Below, piece after piece: positions 42,774 through 52,397 of a DNA stretch of 64,000 nt (the stretch's first letter is position 1; the number at the start of each line of letters is the position of its first letter). The notes under the pieces were generated by a model. It searched no databases and had not been told where the DNA came from. It worked only from the letters and a program-made list of their open reading frames with translations. Location of the stretch: assembly GCF_000277815.2 (NCBI RefSeq), contig NW_004057898.1:1-64000 (forward strand), in the 5' to 3' direction. The position numbers were made by a program, and so were the translations under genes. This stretch comes from Encephalitozoon hellem ATCC 50504. Its lineage: Eukaryota > Microsporidia > Unikaryonidae.

Positions 42774-43928
42774 TTACATTTTTCTTTTGTTCATCCACAG
42801 ATCATCTGACAACTTCCCAGGTATAATATCAGGGAGAACAAGTAAAGGCTTCCCAATCATTCTTCTTTTTAGCTCCCAGTATCTCAGTACTTTGGATATG
42901 TCTACGTCATGCCTGTCTTTTAGGTCGTGTATTTTTATCCTTGAAACGATAGATGGTATGGCTATTGGCTGCAAGCTGTTGAGCTTTGAGAACAGCGTGG
43001 GCTTGGGACATCCCATCGGGACTTTCTTCCTAATAATCGGTGGGTTGCGAAGTCTTTCGTAGCCAAACCTATTCGATGTGTTTATCTTTCTGTATCCTAG
43101 CTCGTATGGATTTCTCTTTGAGGGACTATGAAAGGTACAATAGGACAAGCTATTTCTCAGGTCAAAGTAACACTTGTCGAGAGCACATGAAACATGATAT
43201 TTTTTAGGACATGCAAAATAAGAGCAGTGTATCACAGTTCCACGACCTTCGTCACAGAAAAAGCATCCAGACTCCTTTCTATACGAGCTGACATCAATAG
43301 GGTCCTTTGAAAGAGGATGCCCAAAAGAAAGAGATCTGTTGAATATGGCACATAGAACATGACCCCATTTGTTGTCAGATGTCTGTTTGAAGGCACCATT
43401 AGATGAAACACAGAATGAGCATTCTCCCAGGGATTCCCCATATATGCATTTTCTGCACAGCCAGAAGTTACTTAGATCTTGGATTCCGTAGCAATTTTCA
43501 TGCACACATATTTCACATCCTTGGCACACAACAAGGGCCTCATCATTCTCTGACATGTACCTTGTGCAAATGTCACAAAAAGAAGATGGCTTTGCTTGCT
43601 TGACATGCCTTGCCACCAAGCCTCGTATAAAGAAGAACCACTCCTTTTCTAATCTGTCCATGATCAATTCAAAAATGCTTTCAGAAATATCTAGGTTTGA
43701 TAAATGCAAATAGTGTCGATCGTAGGCATCTATTCTGTACAAAGTAGATTCAAAGAAGTCTCTTCTTTGCTCCTTTCTAATCGTTTGTTTTCCCTCTAAC
43801 TTCTTACAAGGTCTGTAAACGCTGTCTGTGATGACGCGACGCATTCTCAGTAAGTCTATGTCGCGATATATGGATTTGTAGCCATGCTCTTCTCTTGGAA
43901 TGCTCTTGAGTGACTGTGGAGTAGACAT
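42774..43928 (-). CDS. PHD plus extended-PHD protein (Nto1/BRPF/JADE-like)
   Basis: The 384-residue protein carries the PHD-zinc knuckle-ePHD cassette of BRPF, JADE and yeast Nto1, scaffolds of MYST-type histone acetyltransferase complexes. PHD1 is 'CDICTRYMSENDEALVVCQG' with 'CEICVHENCYGI' and 'FWLCRKC'. The knuckle is 'CSFCVSSNGAFKQT', and the ePHD includes 'WGHVLCAIFNRSLSF', 'CFFCDEGRGTVIHCSY' and 'KKYHVSCAL'. The long upstream extension of the frame overlaps ELP1; the ATG at 43928 has CCACCCAAAA before it and leaves a 28-bp divergent spacer. No bromodomain or PWWP is present, so the architecture is closest to Nto1/JADE. Confidence 0.82.
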   Translation of the reverse strand: MSTPQSLKSIPREEHGYKSIYRDIDLLRMRRVITDSVYRPCKKLEGKQTIRKEQRRDFFESTLYRIDAYDRHYLHLSNLDISESIFELIMDRLEKEWFFFIRGLVARHVKQAKPSSFCDICTRYMSENDEALVVCQGCEICVHENCYGIQDLSNFWLCRKCIYGESLGECSFCVSSNGAFKQTSDNKWGHVLCAIFNRSLSFGHPLSKDPIDVSSYRKESGCFFCDEGRGTVIHCSYFACPKKYHVSCALDKCYFDLRNSLSYCTFHSPSKRNPYELGYRKINTSNRFGYERLRNPPIIRKKVPMGCPKPTLFSKLNSLQPIAIPSIVSRIKIHDLKDRHDVDISKVLRYWELKRRMIGKPLLVLPDIIPGKLSDDLWMNKRKM

Positions 43929-43956
43929 TTTTGGGTGGCAAAATTCCCCATAAGGA

Positions 43957-46900
43957 ATGGAAAATTTTTTTTCTCGGCATGTGAGCATAGCCGAGATAGG
44001 CAAAGATGACTGGATCTATAGCAAAGGATACATTGCGAAGGGTACTGCCATTTATGATGATTCGGGCACAAAGATGCTTGAGATTCCATTTGTCCCAAAG
44101 CATTTCCATGCTTTAGCATTTGAGTACTTCCTAATAGACGAGCTGAACACAATATATCTAATCAATAAGAGCACGGGGGAAACTTCCGAAATTGGACGAC
44201 TGAACAATGGGGTTAATGCTGTCAGTATATCCAAGGACGAGAATTGGTGTGTTATTATCTCTGGCAATGAGATTCTTCTTTTTGACACATATATTGACCT
44301 CAAGAAATCGATTGAGATTGATTTCGATGGCGTCATCCGAGTCGAATGGACGGACTATGGGCTTTTTGCAGTGCTAACCAGCAAAACGATATTCTTTTAT
44401 GATACTGAACTCAATCTATTAGGAAAAAGTAAAGAGGGGAAGTATGTAGACATTTGCTGGAGAAGCAAATATAATATATTTGGATGTTCAACAGGAACAG
44501 ATGTTCGCTTCATTGAGCCTAATGGGCTTGACCATGGAGACCCACTGGACGTACGATGCACTTCACTATCCTTTCTTGAAAATGAAGATCTACTTGTTAC
44601 AGCTGAAAAAAATGCTCAAGGCTCCCTACTCAAAGTATTCTACACAAAGAATTTTCATTGGTATCTGAAGATTTCAAAGCAGGTGTCTGGTAGGTTTTTA
44701 TGCATCGAGAAGAATGCAGTACTATTTGACGACGAAGAGAAGCTAGTAAGGGTTTTTTTGTTCAAGGAAAAGACATGCTGTGGGCCAGAATACTATGTAA
44801 TTGATGGAAACTGTATACTCTACACGGATTTTTCAGAAAAGATCATTCCCCCTCCATTCTTCTCCACAAGAATTGACCTTGATAAAAACATTATTGATGT
44901 CTTTCCAGGAAAAAAAAAAGGCGCGGTTCTCCAGAAGGATGAGGTGACTATCTTCAGGTGGGAGAATGGTGACTTTGTGAGGGTAAAGACATTCCTTCTA
45001 AAAGAGGAGTTTGACTCTGTTTTACTGTTTGGCAACCTTCTCCTTCTGAAGGGCAGAAGCTCGTTTCTTGTCAAAGGAATGAGTGAAGAAAAAGAAATAT
45101 ACATAAATAAGAACTCAGAGACTGATGAGGGAAAATGGCCGAGCATTATAGGCACAGATAGTATTTGTAGGCAATTGCAAGATGCATTGAGGGGACCAGG
45201 AGGTATTGCCAAGTGCTATAATCTCAAGGAGAAATTGTGTCTGGTATTAGAAGATGGATCTGTCATCTACGATGGCACTAAGATATATTCTGGAGTAGAT
45301 CTGTCGCAGAGGTTTGAGATAGTTATAGAGGAGGATACTTATATCCATAATGGGATGGGGCTTTGTATAAATGGCGAGATTACGGAGAATGTAGCTTCAT
45401 TCTTAGTTGGAGAGCTTGGCATGATCACTGTATCCGAGGGTATGTGTAGGTTTCTCTTTGAGTCCAAAGAAAGTACTTGCCAGGTCGATCACAATCTAGA
45501 GCTTCTATGCGCCGTAGATTTCAGAGTGATTGGGATGACTAGACACGGGACACTTGAAACATACACCCCTAAGATTTATACACTAGCATTTGTGAAGAAG
45601 CTTTTGTTTGATGGGAAGTATAAGGATGCAGTAGACGGATGTCTGAGACATGTCGTTCCCTTTAGGGTATTTCTAGACTATGATATTGAATTCAAGAAAT
45701 TTGTGGATGGATGTAAAGATGCACATCTGATATCATTTTTCAATGAAGCCCTTCAAAGGCTCGATGGCTTCGATTTCGTCCTTGAAAGTGAGAGGGCCAA
45801 AAGACTTAGAAGGGTTTTCAATTCTGCTGTAGTCCTGGAGTCCGAAAATGCTAGAGAGCATTTTGATGGAATGATAAAGCATGACGAGTCAATAAGTTCA
45901 AATGCCCTTGCTCATCTAGTTGGATGGAAGTACAAAGGGGAGCCTTATGATCAGGAAACCTGCAGAGGTGAGTACGAAAATACTCTCGAGAAGAACTCTA
46001 ATATGTGTGGACGGAGACCTAGAGATTTCTTCAATGAGCTACTCTTGTCTCTAGATCTAGAAAAGAATTTCAAGTTTATTATTTTCTTGCTTGTGAAAGT
46101 AAAGAGAGTAGATCTAGCACTTTTGGTGGCCAGGCACGACTTAAAGGCAGGTATTGAGTATATGCTATCTATAACCAGTATAGATAATGTTATAAATTCT
46201 GCATTGGAGAGCTGCGATGAAAACTTGATACGTGAAACAATGGAGGCCTGCCGAAAAGACTCGTCGGACTTTCTTTCTTTAATTCATAGCTGTGAGGAAG
46301 GTTTGCGGAGGTTTAAAGTTAATGATTTCCTTGAGAATAGAGTCGATGCTCTTTGGCATCTGAGCAGAACAGAAATGGTTGATCTCGAAAGAGAATATAT
46401 AAAAAAGCATAGCCTTGTTGAAGAAGCACTGATGTATGAAGCCTGTGGGTTGAGCATTAGAGAAGAGGGACATTACTTCAATCTGTGTGCAGAGCTTCTT
46501 TCTCCCGACAAGGCCTTGATCCTTTTTAAAAAAACAGGGAACATAGAGAAGGCTTTAGAGGTATCTTTAGAAAATCTGTATTGGAGAGAGGCCTTAGATC
46601 TTTGCGACAAGGAAAATTGGAGGGATCTTTGCAAGCTGTTGGCCTGTAGGCTTTCAGAGTCTGGAAGGCATTATGAATCAGGCAAATTGCTGGAGGAGTT
46701 TCTAGAAGATCCGGAAGGGGCCTTTGGCGAGTATATAAGGGCTAGAAGTATGGGAAATGCTTTAAGACTATGCACAGATGATGAATGCCTCATAAGGGAA
46801 TCACGTGATATTCTGAGGGAGAAGCTCCTATCTCTTGATGATATCAAAAGATCCTTTATAAAATACAGGAACAGATTAGAAGCTCTTGAAGAAAGGGAGG

Positions 46901-47250
46901 ACGATTGGATGAGCGAAACATCGTTCAGCTATACAGAAAATATGAAGGGGAGCAGAAGTACAAAGGCCAAGAATAGGCCAGGAGGCAAGTACGAGAAAGA
47001 ATTTGTGCTTGGTAAGCTTAGGGATATTGGATTGAGCCTGATAAAATGGAGGGACGGAACAGAGGATCTTCTAATGGTATTCAAGAAATTTAAGATGGAG
47101 GAATGTATCTCTGCACATGATATTTCATTTAACGAAGTGGCAAGCACCATTAAGGATGATATGGATAACATATTCAAAACAGAAAAAGGTCATTTCTATG
47201 ATCCAAATAGGCCGATTGTCGAAAAGCCAGACCTGAGTAAATGGTGCTAG
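43957..47250 (+). CDS. ELP1: Elongator subunit Elp1 (IKAP)
   Basis: The 1097-residue protein is the scaffold of Elongator, which installs cm5-type modifications on wobble uridine 34 of tRNAs. The N-terminal two thirds form divergent WD40 propellers ('INGLSISKDENW'-type strands are seen as 'NAVSISKDENWCVIISG'). The C-terminal third is TPR-like: 'EEALMYEACGLSIREEGHYF', 'FKKTGNIEKALEVSLENLYW', 'AFGEYIRARSMGNALRLC'. The terminal 'SETSFSYTENMKGSRSTKAK' followed by a basic stretch matches the serine-rich, tRNA-binding segment of Elp1. Yeast Elp1 has 1349 residues. CCCC lies 7 nt before the ATG. Confidence 0.87.
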   Translation: MENFFSRHVSIAEIGKDDWIYSKGYIAKGTAIYDDSGTKMLEIPFVPKHFHALAFEYFLIDELNTIYLINKSTGETSEIGRLNNGVNAVSISKDENWCVIISGNEILLFDTYIDLKKSIEIDFDGVIRVEWTDYGLFAVLTSKTIFFYDTELNLLGKSKEGKYVDICWRSKYNIFGCSTGTDVRFIEPNGLDHGDPLDVRCTSLSFLENEDLLVTAEKNAQGSLLKVFYTKNFHWYLKISKQVSGRFLCIEKNAVLFDDEEKLVRVFLFKEKTCCGPEYYVIDGNCILYTDFSEKIIPPPFFSTRIDLDKNIIDVFPGKKKGAVLQKDEVTIFRWENGDFVRVKTFLLKEEFDSVLLFGNLLLLKGRSSFLVKGMSEEKEIYINKNSETDEGKWPSIIGTDSICRQLQDALRGPGGIAKCYNLKEKLCLVLEDGSVIYDGTKIYSGVDLSQRFEIVIEEDTYIHNGMGLCINGEITENVASFLVGELGMITVSEGMCRFLFESKESTCQVDHNLELLCAVDFRVIGMTRHGTLETYTPKIYTLAFVKKLLFDGKYKDAVDGCLRHVVPFRVFLDYDIEFKKFVDGCKDAHLISFFNEALQRLDGFDFVLESERAKRLRRVFNSAVVLESENAREHFDGMIKHDESISSNALAHLVGWKYKGEPYDQETCRGEYENTLEKNSNMCGRRPRDFFNELLLSLDLEKNFKFIIFLLVKVKRVDLALLVARHDLKAGIEYMLSITSIDNVINSALESCDENLIRETMEACRKDSSDFLSLIHSCEEGLRRFKVNDFLENRVDALWHLSRTEMVDLEREYIKKHSLVEEALMYEACGLSIREEGHYFNLCAELLSPDKALILFKKTGNIEKALEVSLENLYWREALDLCDKENWRDLCKLLACRLSESGRHYESGKLLEEFLEDPEGAFGEYIRARSMGNALRLCTDDECLIRESRDILREKLLSLDDIKRSFIKYRNRLEALEEREDDWMSETSFSYTENMKGSRSTKAKNRPGGKYEKEFVLGKLRDIGLSLIKWRDGTEDLLMVFKKFKMEECISAHDISFNEVASTIKDDMDNIFKTEKGHFYDPNRPIVEKPDLSKWC

Positions 47251-47279
47251 TAGTTAAGAGGTACAAATAATGGACATTA

Positions 47280-48101
47280 TCAATTCAATAAATATTTATC
47301 TTCCAGCTTATGCTTTAAAAGTATCAAGAAGAGGTGTGCAGTTGTAAGCTCGGGCCACATGGGCTTTGCAAAAAACACAGACGTCCCCTTTGCAACCTGG
47401 CGAATCATGAAGTTACTTAATCTTCTTGTATCTCCCGTTCTTATGAGTATGTCGACACGGCTGTCAAACTGAATCCCATTATTAATTTCATCTTCCGAGG
47501 AGTATGCGAAAAAGATGTTTACAGTTATATCGGTGTTGCTTTTAGACTCTCTCTCCAAGTCCACAAGTCTATCTCTAACATCCTTTTCAAGGAGATCCAA
47601 CCTTCCATATACACGGAATCTCGGCATGATGCTTATTTCTTTGGGCTCTTTTGTCTTTCTTTTGACGATCTCCATTATTCCGTTTACTTCATCGGGAGAC
47701 CTCTTAAGGTTGTTCAATGCAAAGCAGAAAAAGGAAATCTCCTTAAAACCATAGAAATACCCAAAGTTGATGAATTCGTATATCTTATGAAGACCTTTAT
47801 CCTTTTTAAATCTATCTTTCTGCCCAAACTTCTTCATATATCTTCTGTTTCCATCGCAAATAAATGCAATATTCATGTCCTTAAAGATGCCAAGCTTACT
47901 CCTTTGATTGCTTCCAGTTGGATGACCATGGCTATAAGGCCCACCACTCCATATACATAAAGCTTTCCAGGCAAGCACACAAGCTTGCTTGAGAATCTCC
48001 AATATAAAAAGAACCGTCTTTATGGCATATGCACTGTTGATTATGCTCTCAGTGATTTCGATGGCACATACGAAAACTCTTACTCTTAGACTTCCTAGCA
48101 T
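47280..48101 (-). CDS. cis-prenyltransferase (dehydrodolichyl diphosphate synthase)
   Basis: The 273-residue enzyme should elongate farnesyl diphosphate with IPP to the dolichol precursor at the ER. The catalytic opening is 'MNIAFICDGNRRYMKKFG', with the essential Asp in CDGNRR. 'GFKEISFFCFALNNLKRSPD' corresponds to region III (usually FSxENxxR), and 'VDILIRTGDTRRLSNFMI' with 'FFAKPMWPELT' to regions IV-V. About 70 residues precede the core, including a hydrophobic helix ('TVLFILEILKQACVLAWKAL') likely to anchor it at the membrane. Region III is degenerate (Asn-Asn for Glu-Asn). Confidence 0.9.
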   Translation of the reverse strand: MLGSLRVRVFVCAIEITESIINSAYAIKTVLFILEILKQACVLAWKALCIWSGGPYSHGHPTGSNQRSKLGIFKDMNIAFICDGNRRYMKKFGQKDRFKKDKGLHKIYEFINFGYFYGFKEISFFCFALNNLKRSPDEVNGIMEIVKRKTKEPKEISIMPRFRVYGRLDLLEKDVRDRLVDLERESKSNTDITVNIFFAYSSEDEINNGIQFDSRVDILIRTGDTRRLSNFMIRQVAKGTSVFFAKPMWPELTTAHLFLILLKHKLEDKYLLN

Positions 48102-48200
48102 CTAACAGCCAATGGATTCCATAAAAAACTTTTAATAGCTCAAAAACACAATAACTAATTATGAGAGAGCGGACTTATCGTAAAACATCCTCAGCCATGC

Positions 48201-49445
48201 TTAAATAAAATCTATAGTGTTTCTGTCAAGTCTTTCCGTCTCTAGCTCTAACCTGTTTCGGATCGCACTTTCCTTGTTTCTTTCGTTCAATAGTTCGTTG
48301 TTCCTTATCTTCAGAACATTATACAACCTTTCTAGTTCCTCTATATTTCTCTTTATCTCCTGAGACCGAGTTTCATCGAGCTGAAGCTCCCTGTTGCCTA
48401 TGTCATACTCTTCGTCATATTTTTTTATTCTGTCCGAAAATATCTTTTCCTCATCCTCAAGAAGTGCGAGCTTTGACCTTTGGTCATCCATCATCTTCGA
48501 GAGCTTTAAAAGTTCGTTTCTAGATAGTCTTATTAGAGCCAATGTCCTGCGCCTTTGAACCTCAACTTCCTTTATGTTGGCTTGCAAGTTCCTCAAATGG
48601 TTTTTCTTTGTATGTAGCCTTGACATCATTCCGTCCTTCATTTTCTGTGTATCCTGTATCTTCTCGGCAATTTGGTCTATATCCTGCAACAGTTTATCGA
48701 TACTATTTTGCAGAATGCTCTCTTTCTGTTTGCTCTGTGCCATCTTTAAAGCTATAAACGATCTTTTTGCTCTCAACTCGTCAGATGGTCCGCCATTCCC
48801 TGCGATACCAAATCCCATCCCATCTTCTAGTGGTGCTCCGCCATATCTAGGAACATCTGTAAAAGAATCTCCGCCTCCAAGAGAAAACGGGGTATATTTG
48901 CTTTGATCCGATCTATATCCCATCAAAATGTCCTTTGGAGCATAATTTTGCATTCCAGACCCTTCGTATATATTCTTACCAAGCATCTCCTGATTGTTCC
49001 CGCCAAATAAGCTTCTAATGTGTAGTGGATTCAGTAAAGAATCCTCCTGGTAGCCTCTCTTTATCTCTGGCATCATGTCCTCGCCCGCCAGATTCCGTAT
49101 CGGCCTTCCAGTATATTCTGGCTTTGGAAGGCCTGACATCGAATGGCCTCCGCTATCATCCTTTTTGCTTTCACCGTCATTTGTTTTATCAGACGGCTTT
49201 GACTCGTCCTGACCCATACCATTGTACTTTGAAAGCCCACTTTCGCTGTCCCCAGCTATTCTTTTTGTTCCTTTGCTGTTGGAAAGAAGCACCGTATCTT
49301 TGCTATTTTTTATAGCTCCTCCAAGGACATTCATAACTTTTCTGGCCATGTCCGGATCCTGGCCCCGCTTTTCAGTAACCCCGAGATCATCGATGACAAC
49401 TACTTTGGACATACATAGCTGCAGCAGAACCATTATGATCATCAT
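48201..49445 (-). CDS. Secreted coiled-coil protein, candidate spore-structure component
   Basis: I do not recognise this 414-residue protein. It starts with a convincing signal peptide (MMIIMVLLQLCMS). Residues 20-210 are low-complexity, rich in Ser, Gly, Asp and Lys, and 'GGAPLEDGMGFGIAGNGG' gives a glycine-rich patch. Residues 215-410 form a long charged coiled coil ('DKLLQDIDQIAEKIQDTQKM' and so on). No Cys follows the signal peptide and no membrane anchor is seen, so it should be exported. In a microsporidian, such proteins often reach the spore wall or polar tube, but I have no family evidence. Confidence 0.7.
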   Translation of the reverse strand: MMIIMVLLQLCMSKVVVIDDLGVTEKRGQDPDMARKVMNVLGGAIKNSKDTVLLSNSKGTKRIAGDSESGLSKYNGMGQDESKPSDKTNDGESKKDDSGGHSMSGLPKPEYTGRPIRNLAGEDMMPEIKRGYQEDSLLNPLHIRSLFGGNNQEMLGKNIYEGSGMQNYAPKDILMGYRSDQSKYTPFSLGGGDSFTDVPRYGGAPLEDGMGFGIAGNGGPSDELRAKRSFIALKMAQSKQKESILQNSIDKLLQDIDQIAEKIQDTQKMKDGMMSRLHTKKNHLRNLQANIKEVEVQRRRTLALIRLSRNELLKLSKMMDDQRSKLALLEDEEKIFSDRIKKYDEEYDIGNRELQLDETRSQEIKRNIEELERLYNVLKIRNNELLNERNKESAIRNRLELETERLDRNTIDFI

Positions 49446-49557
49446 CTTTGTTTATTTCTTTGTACTACCTTGTTGTTTTTAATTCCTTTGTTTCACAAGC
49501 AGATCTTTGTCCTGGGGCCCAGAATGGGTGAAGAGAGCTAAGGTAATGGTTGAGTAA

Positions 49558-52224
49558 ATGAAGATATGTCGAAAAGCCCTCAAAATGAGAGAGGAAGATC
49601 TAGAGGACATTAAGAGAGTTTATGAAAGACACGGAGAAGCTCTAGATGTAAGCAGAATAACGAGCGGGACAAGGCACGTTTTCAAATATGTTATGGACAT
49701 CCCCGAGTCTCTGCTCGATTATCCAGAGGTAAAGCATCTCCGCTTTTTAGCAAAAGAAAAGATAAACCATATTGTGAATGAGATAAGAAGCCGGAATAAT
49801 GAGGGGGATACTGATTCCGAAAGAACCTTAGAGTGGATGGCAGCCATGAAGAATATTAGAAAGGTTCATTCTGCAATTATGGGATATGAATCTGGGCGTA
49901 TAGCATTTTGCAGAAAGATCAGCATAATATGTGCTAGAGAACTGAGAAGAGGGCTCTCGAAGACATCCAGGATCAATCCCATACTAAAGTCAAAAAGGAT
50001 CTACAGAGAGTTGTTTGGGCACATCAAGAAGGCTGAAAGAAATATAAAGGACAGATCTAAGAAGGCAGAGAAGGAGGAAATGGAAAGGAAGAAGAAAGAA
50101 ATGGAAGAAAAAGAAGAGCTAAGGCAGAAGAGAAAGTTTGAATATCTTTTAAGCCAGACGGAGCTCTTCTCTCATTTCATACTGAAAAAAAACAAATGCA
50201 GTCTTCCAGACATCGAGGAAGTAGAGGGGTCTGGAGCTGAAGAATATAACAAGATGAAGGGATATGAGGCAGCTATGCTTCAAAAAGAAAAGCTGAAGGA
50301 GTTTGGGCCGCCAAGATCTGGAAAGAAATTCAAGGATGGAGGAGAGACAACAACACGGTATGTACCCCAGCCAAAAATACTAAGGTGTACTTTAAAAGAG
50401 TATCAGATCAAGGGGTTAAACTGGCTTGTGAGTTTGTATGACAAGGGAATCAACGGGATCCTTGCAGATGACATGGGACTGGGCAAAACCGTTCAGTCGA
50501 TCTCTTTGCTGGCCTACCTTTACGAAACAGAGGAGATTCCAGGACCCTTTCTTGTAGTAACTATTTCGTCAACACTTGATAACTGGGCTCAGGAGTTTTC
50601 AAGGTTTCTTCCCTGTTTCAAAGTGTGTAGGTTTTCTGGGTCTCCGAATGAAAGAAAAGAGCTAAAGAAGCAATTCAAGAATTCTGATGTCGTGATCACC
50701 ACATACCAAACAGCTGTTAGTGATGAAAAGATGCTAAAGAAAATAAAATGGCAGTACATGATTCTTGATGAAGCACAGGCGATCAAAAGCAGTATGTCCC
50801 GAAGATGGAAGACTCTTCTGAGCTTTAGGGCGAGAAATAGGCTTCTTTTAACGGGTACCCCAATACAGAACTCTATGCAGGAGCTATGGGCTCTTCTTCA
50901 CTTCATAATGCCCACTCTGTTTGATTCTCTCAGCGAGTTCAGTGATTGGTTTAGCAAGGAAATAGAGACCTCAGCAACAATGAAGAAAACAGTTGATGAG
51001 AAGTCCCTGCAAAGACTTCATACAATTTTGAAGCCTTTTATGCTTCGAAGGCACAAATCTGACGTTATTCATGAGCTAGGGCAAAAGACACAAATCGACT
51101 TGTATTGCAATCTGAGCTACAGGCAAAAGGTATTGTATAAGGAGATTACAAGATCTTGTTCAAGTATGGAGATGGAGAATTTACTCATGCAACTGAAGAA
51201 GGTTTGCAACCATCCTGACCTGTTCAAGAAGCTGGAACCTACTTGCGGGCTGAGTCTTGAAGTCAATGATGGGATGGGAGATGTAGTCTCGTTTGGAAGG
51301 AGTAAGATGGACATCAAGATTCCCAGTCTTATTGCAAAAGATGCACTTGAAGTGTTTCGTAGAAGGGAGCGGGAGCTGGCGGAAAGAATCAGCCACTTAC
51401 GCAAAATTGCCTGTAGAAATGGATTTTGGGGATGGTATCTAAGGGAAAGTCTAGACTTCAAGTATGGAAGTCCCGTTTTTAGAAGTGTTGAGGAAGCTGG
51501 AAGGATCATTTTAAAGAATAGAGAAAGTATAGACCATGGATATTTGGTAAAGAAACTAAGAATGTCAATAGACGAAGAGATCTATTACCTGAGGAGATAT
51601 GTTTGCTGTATAAGTCCTGTTGTGGCAACTGCTCCTAGGTTGCTTTCAAATGAGGTCGAGCTTCCAGCAATAGAATTGGAAAATATGTATATTCCACTCA
51701 ATGCAACCATTCATGTTCCCCCGCTGAATACGTTCATCGGAGATAGTGGGAAGATGATTGTTCTAGATGAGCTACTTCCGCGACTTAGAGCAGAAGGGCA
51801 TAGATTATTGATTTACTTTCAGATGACAAGGATGATAGATCTCATAGAAGACTATCTTGTGAGAAAGGGGTATACCTATCTCAGGCTTGATGGTAGTCTG
51901 AAGGCATCAGCCAGGGCAGAGGTTATTAGAGATTGGCAAACAAGTGATAAGTTTATCTTCTTATTGAGCACGCGTGCTGGAGGGTTGGGGATAAACCTAA
52001 CAGCAGCAGATACTGTTATCTTTTATGATAGCGACTGGAATCCCACTGCAGATCAGCAGGCAATGGATAGAGCGCATAGGTTAGGGCAAACAAGAGATGT
52101 AACTGTGTACAGGCTCATAACAAGAGGAACGGTTGAAGAAAAAGTTCTGGAAAGTGCCAACAGAAAGGATGAGATACAGAAAATGGTTATTCATGGAAAC
52201 ATATTCGAAGGAGAGAACTTTTGA
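49558..52224 (+). CDS. INO80: INO80 chromatin-remodelling ATPase
   Basis: The 888-residue Snf2-family ATPase is Ino80. A DBINO-type helical segment lies at about 90-220, where 'KKAEKEEMERKKKEMEEKEE' and 'QKRKFEYLLSQTELFSHFI' are typical. The ATPase core has 'LKEYQIKGLNWLVSLYDKGI', motif I 'DDMGLGKT', motif II 'DEAQ' (INO80-type DEAQ), 'LLTGTPIQNSM', and the C-terminal lobe 'STRAGGLGINLTAADTVIFY' and 'DRAHRLGQT'. An insertion of about 250 residues separates the lobes, as in Ino80/Swr1. Yeast Ino80 has 1489 residues, and the missing part is mostly the N-terminus. A three-to-four-codon-scale upstream ATG frame at 49524 ends before the start. Confidence 0.92.
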   Translation: MKICRKALKMREEDLEDIKRVYERHGEALDVSRITSGTRHVFKYVMDIPESLLDYPEVKHLRFLAKEKINHIVNEIRSRNNEGDTDSERTLEWMAAMKNIRKVHSAIMGYESGRIAFCRKISIICARELRRGLSKTSRINPILKSKRIYRELFGHIKKAERNIKDRSKKAEKEEMERKKKEMEEKEELRQKRKFEYLLSQTELFSHFILKKNKCSLPDIEEVEGSGAEEYNKMKGYEAAMLQKEKLKEFGPPRSGKKFKDGGETTTRYVPQPKILRCTLKEYQIKGLNWLVSLYDKGINGILADDMGLGKTVQSISLLAYLYETEEIPGPFLVVTISSTLDNWAQEFSRFLPCFKVCRFSGSPNERKELKKQFKNSDVVITTYQTAVSDEKMLKKIKWQYMILDEAQAIKSSMSRRWKTLLSFRARNRLLLTGTPIQNSMQELWALLHFIMPTLFDSLSEFSDWFSKEIETSATMKKTVDEKSLQRLHTILKPFMLRRHKSDVIHELGQKTQIDLYCNLSYRQKVLYKEITRSCSSMEMENLLMQLKKVCNHPDLFKKLEPTCGLSLEVNDGMGDVVSFGRSKMDIKIPSLIAKDALEVFRRRERELAERISHLRKIACRNGFWGWYLRESLDFKYGSPVFRSVEEAGRIILKNRESIDHGYLVKKLRMSIDEEIYYLRRYVCCISPVVATAPRLLSNEVELPAIELENMYIPLNATIHVPPLNTFIGDSGKMIVLDELLPRLRAEGHRLLIYFQMTRMIDLIEDYLVRKGYTYLRLDGSLKASARAEVIRDWQTSDKFIFLLSTRAGGLGINLTAADTVIFYDSDWNPTADQQAMDRAHRLGQTRDVTVYRLITRGTVEEKVLESANRKDEIQKMVIHGNIFEGENF

Positions 52225-52397
52225 AATAAACAATACATTACAACCTGGATCGATACCATTCATTTGTTCTTTGGAGTCCAATTATATCCGTAGCTTCATC
52301 TGAGAGTACATTGCCCAATAGAACAGGCTCTTGGACAACCAGCTCCTTTTTATAGAAATAAATAATATATCAATGTATTTACAAGAAGGTGATCTAT

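Noticed and set aside
49524..49543. Short ATG frame upstream of INO80
   Set aside because: It ends after a few codons (ATGGGTGAAGAGAGCTAA) and cannot be a gene; it may at most be a leader frame.
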